Shown here: positions 1-6,675 of the stretch, in pieces | Position numbering within the stretch: the stretch's first letter is position 1 | Layout of the letters: each line of letters starts with the position of its first letter | From: Leptofilum sp050292445 | Lineage (GTDB): Bacteria > Chloroflexota > Anaerolineae > Promineifilales > Promineifilaceae | NCBI GenBank assembly: GCA_050292445.1 | Contig: JBNKLQ010000111.1 | Coordinates: 1 to 18,601, forward strand | Length of the DNA stretch: 18,601 nucleotides | Direction: 5' to 3' | Translations under genes and position numbers: made by a program | Notes under the pieces: generated by a model | What the model was told of the DNA's origin: nothing | Database searches by the model: none | The model's input: the letters and a program-made list of their open reading frames with translations, nothing else

Positions 1-2187
1 CAGGTGGCACACATCCGCCCCAATTTTGCCAGGGCTGGTGAGGCCAACCTGGGCGTTCATGTTGGCCCCGTCCATGTACACCTGCCCACCATTTTCGTGA
101 ACGATCTGGCACATTTCCTCGATTTCAGCCTCGAAAACGCCGTGGGTGGAGGGATAGGTGATCATGACTGCGGCCAGATTTTCGCTGTGTTTTTCTGCCT
201 TGGCCCGTAAATCAGCCACATCAATGTTGCCGTTGTCGTCACACTGCACCACAACGACATCCATACCCGCCATCACAGCGCTGGCCGGATTGGTGCCATG
301 TGCCGAGCTGGGAATCAGGCAAACCGTCCGCTGGGCATCACCGCGCGACAAATGGTAAGCGCGAATGACCAACATGCCGGTGTATTCACCCTGTGCCCCA
401 GAGTTAGGCTGAAGGGAAATCGCAGCAAAGTCAGTTATTTCGGCCAACCAACGTTCCAAACGACGGAATAACATTTTGTATCCAGCCGCCTGGTCCTGCG
501 GCACAAAGGGATGCAGCGTGCCGAATTTGGGCCACATCACCGGCAGCATTTCGGCCGTGGCGTTTAGCTTCATCGTGCAGGAACCCAGCGGAATCATGGA
601 GTGCGTCAATGAGAGGTCGCGGGCTTCCAGCCGATTGATGTAGCGCATCATCTCCGTTTCGGAATGGAAGCTGTTGAAGACAGGATGGGTGAGGAAGTCG
701 CTGGTGCGGGCGTGGGTTTCCGGATAGGCCAGATTGGCGTCATCGGCCATAGCGTACACATCAAACTGGCCAGGGTTGGCCCCAAAGATGGTCAACAGGT
801 GCTCAAGCTCGTACGTTTCGGTAATTTCGTCGAGGGAGATACCGGTACGGCCGTCCTCAAAGTAACGCAGGTTAATTTCTTTCACCAATGCTGCTTCCTG
901 AATCTCCTCCTGCGTTTTGGGGCCACCGGAGACGGTGATTGTGTCGAAGATGGGGTGCTCGTTGATGGTGTAGCCTAATTGTGAGAGGCCTTTGTGGAGA
1001 ACGGCCGTTAGCAGCTGCACCCGTCGGGCAATCTTGCGCAAGCCAGTTGGCCCGTGATACACAGCATACATCGAAGCCATGATGGCCAGTAACACCTGCG
1101 CCGTGCAAATGTTGCTCGTGGCCTTTTCGCGGCGGATGTGCTGTTCGCGGGTTTGCATTGCCAGGCGCATGGCCGGGTTGCCCTGGGCATCAATCGACAC
1201 GCCTACTAAGCGGCCCGGCATTTGCCGTTTGTAATCTTCACGGGTGGCCATGTAGGCGGCGTGTGGCCCGCCATAGCCCAGCGGCACGCCAAAACGCTGG
1301 CTGTTGCCGACTACCACGTCTGCCCCAAACTCACCAGGGGCGCGCAGCAGCACCAGCGCCAGCAAATCAGCAGCAACCACGACAAGCGCCTCGTTTTCAT
1401 GCGCGGTTTTGACAAATGGTTCGTAGTCAAGCACATCGCCGGTCGTGGCCGGGTATTGCAGCAGTACACCAAAACAATCGTCAAAGTCGTAACTGGCATG
1501 GTCGCCTACAACCACGTCGATCCCCAACGGTTCCGCCCGGGTTTGCACAATGGCAATCGTTTGCGGGTGGCACAGTTCGGAGACGAAGAAAGTGTTGGCG
1601 GTAGAGCGACGGGGGCGCTGACGCAAAGCAAGGGTCATCGCTTCAGCAGCGGCCGTACCTTCGTCCAGCATGGAGGCGTTGGCAATCTCCATGCCGGTCA
1701 GGTCCATAATCATCGTTTGGAAGTTGAGCAGCGCTTCCAGCCGCCCCTGGGCAATTTCTGCCTGGTAGGGGGTGTACTGCGTGTACCAGCCGGGATTCTC
1801 AAAGATGTTGCGCAGCACCACAGGCGGGGTGAGGGTATCGCTGTAGCCCATGCCGATGAAGCTGCGGTAGGTTTTGTTTTGGGCAGCAATGGAGCGCAGT
1901 TCGGCCAAAATTTCAGACTCGCTGCGGGGAGAATCCAGCTTTAGCTTGTCGGGAAGCCGAATTTTTGCGGGGATTGTTTGCTCGATCAGTTCGGTCAGCG
2001 AGCCAACACCCACGGTATGAAGCATGTGGGCTATGTCTTCATCCCGAGGGCCAATGTGCCGGTCAACAAAATGGTCGGTTGGAAACAGTAAATCACGGTT
2101 ACTCAGGGAAACATCACCGTTCAGCTTACCCGCGTGGCGGCCATTTTTAGTTGCGGGCGCTTCGGCGATTAATGTGGGAGGGGTCAT
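1..2187 (-). CDS. gcvP: Glycine dehydrogenase (decarboxylating), P-protein; 3' part cut by window edge
   Basis: This is the pyridoxal-phosphate P-protein of the glycine cleavage system. It decarboxylates glycine and passes the aminomethyl group to the lipoyl arm of GcvH. 729 codons are open from the ATG at 2187 to base 1. The N-terminal FVDRHIGPR motif lies after a leader of about 38 residues. Other family stretches visible are YTPYQAEIAQGRLEAL, MEIANASMLDEGTAAAEAM, YGGPHAAY and, in the C-terminal half, SMIPLGSCTMKLNA, QPNSGAQGEY and IPSSAHGTNPASA. The visible part ends at IGADVCHL. In family members such as E. coli GcvP this is followed at once by the NLHKTF PLP-lysine motif, so the catalytic lysine should lie just off the window. 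Full length is normally about 950 residues, and this is the single-chain type, not the split GcvPA/GcvPB pair. CTGGAG sits 7 nt before the ATG as ribosome site. gcvH ends 19 bp upstream on the same strand, so both should share the riboswitch-controlled transcript. No gcvT is in view. Confidence 0.97.
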   Translation of the reverse strand, partial: MTPPTLIAEAPATKNGRHAGKLNGDVSLSNRDLLFPTDHFVDRHIGPRDEDIAHMLHTVGVGSLTELIEQTIPAKIRLPDKLKLDSPRSESEILAELRSIAAQNKTYRSFIGMGYSDTLTPPVVLRNIFENPGWYTQYTPYQAEIAQGRLEALLNFQTMIMDLTGMEIANASMLDEGTAAAEAMTLALRQRPRRSTANTFFVSELCHPQTIAIVQTRAEPLGIDVVVGDHASYDFDDCFGVLLQYPATTGDVLDYEPFVKTAHENEALVVVAADLLALVLLRAPGEFGADVVVGNSQRFGVPLGYGGPHAAYMATREDYKRQMPGRLVGVSIDAQGNPAMRLAMQTREQHIRREKATSNICTAQVLLAIMASMYAVYHGPTGLRKIARRVQLLTAVLHKGLSQLGYTINEHPIFDTITVSGGPKTQEEIQEAALVKEINLRYFEDGRTGISLDEITETYELEHLLTIFGANPGQFDVYAMADDANLAYPETHARTSDFLTHPVFNSFHSETEMMRYINRLEARDLSLTHSMIPLGSCTMKLNATAEMLPVMWPKFGTLHPFVPQDQAAGYKMLFRRLERWLAEITDFAAISLQPNSGAQGEYTGMLVIRAYHLSRGDAQRTVCLIPSSAHGTNPASAVMAGMDVVVVQCDDNGNIDVADLRAKAEKHSENLAAVMITYPSTHGVFEAEIEEMCQIVHENGGQVYMDGANMNAQVGLTSPGKIGADVCHL

Positions 2188-2206
2188 AGTTATTCTCCAG
2201 AGATGC

Positions 2207-2596
2207 TTACTCGCGTTCGCTTAGATATTTTTCGTACGCAGCAGCATCCATTAAATTATCCAGCTCATCGGGAGCGCTCATTTTCACTTTGACGAGCCAT
2301 GCTTCGCCGTAGGGGTCCTGGTTGACAATTTCTGGGGTGTCGATGAGATCTTCGTTTACGGCCGTAACATCCCCAGAAACAGCCATCAGCAAATCAGCGG
2401 CGGCCTTAACAGACTCTACCACGCCAAACGTTTCGCCGACGCCAAAAAAGTCACCTTCGTTGGGCAGCTCCAGGTACACAATGTCAGAAAGCGAATCTTG
2501 CGCGTAATCGGTAACGCCAATGGTGGCCATATCCCCCTCAACACGGACCCATTCATCATCTTCGGTATATTTCAAATCTGCTGGTATCTTGCTCAT
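2207..2596 (-). CDS. gcvH: Glycine cleavage system H protein (lipoyl carrier)
   Basis: GcvH carries the aminomethyl intermediate between the P, T and L proteins on a lipoyl-lysine. The protein is 129 residues, normal for the family. The lipoylation motif VVESVKAAADL is present with the acceptor lysine at residue 64. The N-terminal DEWVRVEGDMATIGVTDYAQ and the C-terminal PYGEAWLVKVK stretches are also typical. Three ATG codons stand in a row (2602, 2599, 2596). The AAGGAG ribosome site directly abuts the first, but has the ideal 6-nt spacing to the third, so the start at 2596 (MSKIPADL) is preferred; starting at 2602 would add two methionines. The gene lies between the tandem glycine riboswitch with its terminator (upstream) and gcvP (19 bp downstream). 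It is therefore the first gene of the glycine-controlled operon. Confidence 0.97.
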   Translation of the reverse strand: MSKIPADLKYTEDDEWVRVEGDMATIGVTDYAQDSLSDIVYLELPNEGDFFGVGETFGVVESVKAAADLLMAVSGDVTAVNEDLIDTPEIVNQDPYGEAWLVKVKMSAPDELDNLMDAAAYEKYLSERE

Positions 2597-2616
2597 CATC
2601 ATCTCCTTGGATTTTA

Positions 2617-2677
2617 GCCACAGAGATCACAGAGGAATTTGAGATTTTCCTCTTTAAATCTCTATGATCTCTGTGGC
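2617..2677. repeat. Palindromic CCACAGAG-type intergenic repeat in the gcvH leader
   Basis: Two 13-bp arms are exact reverse complements: GCCACAGAGATCA at 2617-2629 and TGATCTCTGTGGC at 2665-2677. The inner part can also pair in more than one way (AGAGGAA with TTCCTCT, GAGATTT with AAATCTC). The element lies between the riboswitch terminator and the gcvH ribosome site, so it would fold in the 5' leader of the operon mRNA about 10 nt before the AAGGAG. It looks like a small dispersed palindromic repeat, because a degenerate relative lies at about 2997-3065. That it is dispersed across the genome is inference. Confidence 0.75.
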
Positions 2678-2698
2678 CATCTTAAAATACTCGCCAAC

Positions 2699-2739
2699 AA
2701 AAAAGGACGCATAGCAATTATAAAAATTACTAGCGTCCT
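2699..2739 (-). terminator. Intrinsic terminator, expression platform of the glycine riboswitch
   Basis: On the minus strand, AGGACGC (2739-2733) pairs perfectly with GCGTCCT (2710-2704). The inner bases extend the helix (TAG with CTA, AATT with AATT) around a short T-rich loop. The helix is followed directly by six U residues (2704-2699). It lies just after aptamer 2 of the glycine riboswitch and before gcvH. This is the expected layout for a glycine-ON switch in which ligand binding prevents termination. I did not resolve the alternative antiterminator pairing. Confidence 0.9.
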
Positions 2740-2743
2740 CTGT

Positions 2744-2951
2744 CTTAGACCTGAGAGATTCGCAGCAAACGCTTTTTGTTTGCCACTTGCCCCGTCGGTG
2801 TGGGCATTGGTTTGCGCTATCGCTTAACCAATGCTCACTTTTCAGATTTACCCAGCAGCCCGGTCCTTTTACCTGAGAGTTTCACAGCAAACGTCTTTTG
2901 TTTGCCATTTGCCCCTTCGGTGTCGCTCAAATGGAAGAACGCTCTCTCCCG
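2744..2951 (-). promoter_or_regulatory. Tandem glycine riboswitch (two aptamers)
   Basis: Both diagnostic cores of the glycine (gcvT-type) riboswitch occur in order on the minus strand. Aptamer 1 (about 2951-2871) contains GGGAGAG, then CACCGAAGGGGCAAA, and closes with ACUCUCAGGU. Aptamer 2 (about 2840-2750) contains CACCGACGGGGCAA and closes with UCUCUCAGGU. Between its halves is a strong side helix of about 9 bp, GCAUUGGUU pairing with AACCAAUGC. A linker of roughly 25-35 nt joins the aptamers. In both, a GCAAACaaaa...GUUUGC helix follows the core. The known role of the family is to sense free glycine; here it should switch gcvH-gcvP through the terminator at 2699-2739. An ACGGCCGT octamer sits 2 bp upstream of aptamer 1 (2953-2960). 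No convincing sigma70-type promoter was found upstream. Confidence 0.97.
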
Positions 2952-2996
2952 AACGGCCGTTTGCTCTATTCAATTGTTTGTTCCTATCCTCATTTT

Positions 2997-3065
2997 AGCT
3001 GTAGAGAACACAGATTATTTTAAGTTTGGTTTTTAGTCTCTAGTTTCTCTTGTTCCCCTGTGGCT
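2997..3065. repeat. Degenerate palindrome related to the 2617-2677 repeat
   Basis: The left end begins AGCTGTAGAGAACACAGA, and the right end, read on the other strand, is AGCCACAGGGGAACAAGAG. The ends therefore match imperfectly as inverted arms around an AT-rich centre. The CACAG/GAACA/AGAG vocabulary resembles the cleaner palindrome in the gcvH leader. It lies between gdhA and the riboswitch, where the gcv promoter is expected. The relationship is inferred by eye. Confidence 0.35.
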
Positions 3066-3081
3066 TTTTAGATAGGTGTAA

Positions 3082-3120
3082 GTTGCTTTAGCAACATTGT
3101 AAAGTTTGCCATCACAATGT
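3082..3120 (-). terminator. Weak hairpins after gdhA, possible terminator
   Basis: Downstream of the gdhA stop codon (minus strand) there is an inverted repeat ACATTGT/ACAATGT (arms 3114-3120 and 3094-3100, 13-nt loop). A 5-bp hairpin GTTGC-TAAA-GCAAC (3095-3082) overlaps it. Only a short U-poor run follows, so this is not a classical intrinsic terminator. It is the only structured element between gdhA and the glycine riboswitch. Confidence 0.3.
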
Positions 3121-3143
3121 GCAAGTAACAAACCTTACCAAAA

Positions 3144-4394
3144 TCAGACCCAACCACGCAGCCGCACCGCTTCTGCCACCCGATTGACTGCTACCAAATA
3201 AGCCGCCACGCGTGTATCTACCTGCTTAGATTCTGCCATGTGGTTTACCGCATGGAAAGCGGTAGTAATTTTCTTATCCAGCCGCTCATGAACCATTGCT
3301 TCATCCCAGTAATATTGGTAGCCATTCTGGACCATCTCAAAATAAGAGACGATAACACCGCCTGCATTGCACAAAAAGTCGGGAATGATGTAAATGCCTT
3401 TGTCGTTGAGAATATTGTCAGCTTCAGGGGTCGTGGGGCCATTGGCCAGTTCGGCCACAATTTTGGCTTTTACCTTGTCAGCATTTTGACTGGTAAGCTG
3501 ATTTTCGATAGCAGCGGGGATGAGAATATCCACCTCGGTTTCCAGCAGTTCCTGATTGGTAATGTTTTCTGTGCCAGGGCAGTTCATCAATTTGCCCGTC
3601 TGCCGCAAATGGTCCTGAACAAGATCGAAATCCAGGCCGTTGGCATTGTAAATGCCGCCAAACTCATCGCTGGCAGCTACAATTTTCAGGCCAAATTGAT
3701 TTTGACCCAAGCTGTGTGTAAAGGAGCCAACATTACCAAAGCCTTGTACGGCCGTAGTCGCTCCTTCCAGATTCAGTCCTTTTAGCTTAGCGGCTTCCCG
3801 AATCGTAAACAGGCCACCCATCGCCGTGGCGGGCGTGCGTCCGGCTGAACCACCTAGTTCCAGCGGCTTGCCGGTGATGACCCCAGGCGAGCGTTTACCG
3901 TTGATGGTTTCGTATTCGTCCAGCATCCAGGCCATGATGCGCGGATTGGTGTTCACGTCTGGGGCGGGCACATCCTGGGTGAGGCCTACATAGCGGGCGA
4001 TGTTGCGCATGTATCCCCGGCTCAACCGCTCCAGCTCATCCGGGGACATCTCGCGCGGGTTACAAATGACACCACCTTTGCCACCACCGAGAGGAATGTC
4101 AGATACGGCCGTTTTCCAGGTCATCCACGCTGCCAGAGCGCGTACCGTATCGATCGTCTCGTCCGGATGAAAGCGAATGCCACCTTTGGCCGGGCCACGG
4201 GCATCATTGTACTGCACCCGAAACCCCTGAAAGGTTCGGGTCGAGCCATCATCCATCCGCACCGGAATGGTGAAATGGAATTCGCGCATCGGTTCACGCA
4301 AAAAAGCATGCATGTCGGGATCAAGTTGCAGCACCTGGGCTGCTTCATCTAACTGTGCTTGTGCAATTGCAAAAGGGTTCAAATTTTCTTTCAT
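3144..4394 (-). CDS. gdhA: Glutamate dehydrogenase (Glu/Leu/Phe/Val dehydrogenase family)
   Basis: This 416-residue cytosolic oxidoreductase should catalyse the reversible oxidative deamination of glutamate to 2-oxoglutarate and ammonia. Family landmarks in order: NDARGPAKGGIRFHP (substrate region), PLGGGKGGVICNP (catalytic-lysine loop), DVPAPDVNTNPRIMAWM, the Rossmann motif VQGFGNVGSF, PAAIENQLT, and IIPDFLCNAGGVIVSYFE near the C-terminus. Length and motifs fit the hexameric bacterial/archaeal GDH type. I cannot tell NAD from NADP use by eye, and a leucine or related amino-acid dehydrogenase is less likely. The ATG at 4394 has a GGAG 11 nt upstream, a rather long spacing. The gene is on the same strand as gcvH-gcvP but is separated from them by about 540 bp holding the riboswitch, so co-transcription is unlikely. 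A perfect palindrome at 4434-4448 may be its operator. Two ACGGCCGT octamers (3748, 4105) encode Thr-Ala-Val here. Confidence 0.95.
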   Translation of the reverse strand: MKENLNPFAIAQAQLDEAAQVLQLDPDMHAFLREPMREFHFTIPVRMDDGSTRTFQGFRVQYNDARGPAKGGIRFHPDETIDTVRALAAWMTWKTAVSDIPLGGGKGGVICNPREMSPDELERLSRGYMRNIARYVGLTQDVPAPDVNTNPRIMAWMLDEYETINGKRSPGVITGKPLELGGSAGRTPATAMGGLFTIREAAKLKGLNLEGATTAVQGFGNVGSFTHSLGQNQFGLKIVAASDEFGGIYNANGLDFDLVQDHLRQTGKLMNCPGTENITNQELLETEVDILIPAAIENQLTSQNADKVKAKIVAELANGPTTPEADNILNDKGIYIIPDFLCNAGGVIVSYFEMVQNGYQYYWDEAMVHERLDKKITTAFHAVNHMAESKQVDTRVAAYLVAVNRVAEAVRLRGWV

Positions 4395-4778
4395 TGTAAA
4401 GCATACTCCATTGGTAAAGTGGGATTAGGGAACATGCCAGCATGGCATCGGTTAAAAATTTGAGCTTTCTTGGAAAAATTCAGGAGTTCGCAGAAAAGAG
4501 TTCAGTCCGCTTTGCTGCTCAGGACTAGATGCAAGTGGTTGCGTTGTTCCATATTAACGGCCATTGGCTGGCACCGTGAATTGTACAAGATTGCTTGAAT
4601 CAGGTAAACATTCGTTTTATCTAGGTGGCCTAAATCATGACTTTTAGCTTGAAAATGGATTATTTTTTCCTCTCTGAAGCATTGCTTTCTTAGTAACCAG
4701 TAAAATTTAATCGCCAAACTCTCTACCCAATCAGGAGTGGCTCTGGTAAACTAACAGCTTAAATTTTGTAGCCGACCT
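4395..4778. other. Divergent intergenic region between gdhA and the DUF92 gene
   Basis: This 384-bp AT-rich gap should carry divergent promoters for gdhA (minus) and the DUF92 gene (plus). Apart from the palindrome at 4434-4448 I see no convincing -35/-10 pair. A 71-codon minus-strand reading frame (4502-4717) starts only at TTG and resembles nothing I recognise. No tRNA or riboswitch motif is visible. Confidence 0.5.
4434..4448. promoter_or_regulatory. 15-bp palindrome upstream of gdhA, candidate operator
   Basis: The sequence ATGCCA-GCA-TGGCAT is a perfect inverted repeat (6-bp arms, 3-bp spacer) 40 bp upstream of the gdhA ATG. The size and symmetry fit a dimeric regulator site close to the core promoter. 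The binding protein is unknown, and the site may be chance. Confidence 0.35.
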
Positions 4779-5576
4779 ATGATCAACCAAATCGTTCTTG
4801 CATTCCTCCTTAGCGGCCTGGTAGCCGCCCTGGCTTATTGGCGCGGTTCATTGGCTCCCTCAGGAGCAGCAGGCGCTTTAGTGGTCGGCACTATTATTTT
4901 TGGCTTTGGTGGTTGGATTTGGGGTGTCTTATTGGCCCTTTTTTTCATTAGCTCCAGTCTGCTGTCTCATTACAAGGAGCGTGAAAAACAAGCCGTTGCC
5001 GAAAAGTTTGATAAGGGTCACCGGCGCGACTTAGGTCAGGTTCTGGCAAACGGTGGGGCTGGGGCTATCATTGCCATATTTCATGGTTTTTTCCCATGGC
5101 CACTCTGGTTGCCACTCTTTTTGGGCACTATGGCTACCGTAACGGCCGATACCTGGGCCACAGAACTGGGCACGTTGAGCCAGCACCGCCCCCGGCTAAT
5201 CACTACAGGACGGATCGTCCCGGTTGGCACTTCTGGCGGGATTTCTCCTTTTGGCACGGCCGTTTCCTTCATCGGGGGCTTGCTCATTGGGCTGGCCGCC
5301 GGGCTGATGGGCCAAAACAACCTTGTCGCCCTAAGCATTATCGGCGGTATAGGCGGTCTGGCAGGCTCCCTTTGTGACAGCTTCTTGGGTGCCACCGTGC
5401 AGCAGATTTTTCAATGTGAGGTTTGTAACAAGGAGACGGAGAAAAGTTTTCATTGCGGCCAACCAACGCGTCCTTTGCGTGGCTGGGGCTGGATGAATAA
5501 CGATATGGTGAACTTTTTGTCTTCTATTTTCGGGGGTGGGACGGCCGTATTGGTATACTCCTTACTGGTAGCGTAA
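4779..5576 (+). CDS. DUF92 family integral membrane protein
   Basis: This 265-residue polytopic membrane protein has about six or seven hydrophobic segments. It shows the DUF92 family signatures: an N-terminal SGLVAALAYWRGSLAPSGAAGA segment, the central MATVTADTWATELG motif, and the C-terminal QCEVCNKETEKSFHCG Cys/His cluster. In plants a DUF92 member (VTE6) acts as a phytyl-phosphate kinase, and the bacterial members are mostly uncharacterised. A role in isoprenoid-phosphate metabolism is therefore only a suggestion. The ATG at 4779 has no clear ribosome site. An in-frame WD40 gene begins 55 bp downstream and may be co-transcribed. Two ACGGCCGT octamers (5256, 5541) both encode Thr-Ala-Val. 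Confidence 0.9.
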   Translation: MINQIVLAFLLSGLVAALAYWRGSLAPSGAAGALVVGTIIFGFGGWIWGVLLALFFISSSLLSHYKEREKQAVAEKFDKGHRRDLGQVLANGGAGAIIAIFHGFFPWPLWLPLFLGTMATVTADTWATELGTLSQHRPRLITTGRIVPVGTSGGISPFGTAVSFIGGLLIGLAAGLMGQNNLVALSIIGGIGGLAGSLCDSFLGATVQQIFQCEVCNKETEKSFHCGQPTRPLRGWGWMNNDMVNFLSSIFGGGTAVLVYSLLVA

Positions 5577-5631
5577 ATTATTATCAATTGTGGGATTGCT
5601 TATGGCACACACATCGCACACAGGAGTTGCA

Positions 5632-6561
5632 ATGAAATCACAAGCATGCCCTGCCGGATTTACGCTCCGGCATACGCTCAAAGCAAACAATCGCGCCATC
5701 ACTCGCCTGGCCTGGGCACCAGATGGAGTACAGTTGGCCTCCGCTTCTTATGATCAATCCGTACGCATTTGGGACGCGGAAGCCGGTCTCGAATTGCGGG
5801 AGCTGTACGGTTACAGTGGTTCGGTTTTTACGGTGGTCATTTCACAAGACGGCCGTTTTGCCCTCTCTGCCTCTAAAAATGCCCTTAAAGTTTGGGATAT
5901 GTCTGGAGAGAATCGCTCCCGCACCTTGCGCGGCCATGCCGACTACATCTACGCTGTAGCCGCCACGCCAGACGGCCGTTATGCACTCTCCGGCGCTTAC
6001 GATGAAACCATCCGCATCTGGAACCTGGAAACCGACACCGAAGAAAAAGTGCTCACTGGCCACAAAGGGCGCATCGGCTGTTTGGTTGTTACCCCAGATG
6101 GCCAGACGATTATTTCTGGCGCAGCCGATAGCTATATCAAGCTATGGGACTTCTTAACCGGGCAAACCAAACAAACATTGAGAGAGCATCGCGGTGAAGT
6201 GCTGGATCTGGCACTTTCTCCCGACGGGCTGCTTTTGGCCTCCGCTTCGCATGACAGCGATGTGCACCTGTGGCAGGTGGAGAGCGGTACGCTTATCACC
6301 TGTTTAACCCATCATAGCAAGCCGGTTACGGCCGTATCCTTTTCCGCTGATGGGCAACTGCTAGCCACCAAATCCGCCGACAGCACAGTTCTCTTCTGGC
6401 GCACCGACACCTGGGAAATTGTGGCTAACCTTGAAGAATCCCATTCCAAATTCGCTTTCTCGGGCCTTGCCTTTCACCCAACCAAACCTTCCATTGCCAC
6501 CCTGGGTGAAAAAGATAAAACCATTCGCGTATGGGACCTGGATTTGACGCAATGGTTCTAA
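5632..6561 (+). CDS. WD40-repeat beta-propeller protein
   Basis: This 309-residue protein consists almost entirely of seven WD40 repeats, enough for one complete seven-bladed propeller. Their closing motifs are IWDAEAG, VWDMSGE, IWNLETD, LWDFLTG, LWQVESG, FWRTDTW and VWDLDL. No signal peptide, membrane segment or catalytic domain is present, so it is most likely a cytosolic scaffold or interaction module with an unknown partner. The start is set at 5632 because AGGAG lies 5 nt before that ATG; in-frame GTG (5590) and ATG (5602) codons upstream lack a ribosome site. It follows the DUF92 gene closely and precedes a histidine kinase, but nothing in the sequence proves a functional link. Two of its three ACGGCCGT octamers encode the Asp-Gly-Arg turn in equivalent blade positions, and the third encodes Thr-Ala-Val. 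Confidence 0.93.
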   Translation: MKSQACPAGFTLRHTLKANNRAITRLAWAPDGVQLASASYDQSVRIWDAEAGLELRELYGYSGSVFTVVISQDGRFALSASKNALKVWDMSGENRSRTLRGHADYIYAVAATPDGRYALSGAYDETIRIWNLETDTEEKVLTGHKGRIGCLVVTPDGQTIISGAADSYIKLWDFLTGQTKQTLREHRGEVLDLALSPDGLLLASASHDSDVHLWQVESGTLITCLTHHSKPVTAVSFSADGQLLATKSADSTVLFWRTDTWEIVANLEESHSKFAFSGLAFHPTKPSIATLGEKDKTIRVWDLDLTQWF

Positions 6562-6675
6562 ATAACCACCTTTTGGCTTAGCTTTCTTCTCCCGAAACCC
6601 AGAAAAAATGTTACCATGTGAGTAGTTGACCAGACGGTAGAGTTTGGGTTGTTTGGGTAGCCCAAAGGTCTAAAG

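Noticed and set aside
1222..1944. 240-codon plus-strand frame inside gcvP
   Set aside because: It is the antisense shadow of strongly conserved gcvP sequence.
3240..3785. 181-codon plus-strand frame inside gdhA
   Set aside because: It is antisense to a well-supported glutamate dehydrogenase gene and has no recognisable motifs.
4502..4717. 71-codon minus-strand reading frame upstream of gdhA
   Set aside because: It starts at TTG without a good ribosome site, resembles no family I know, and lies in a region expected to hold promoters.
5590..5631. Upstream GTG/ATG starts for the WD40 gene
   Set aside because: Neither has a ribosome site, while AGGAG is well placed for the ATG at 5632.
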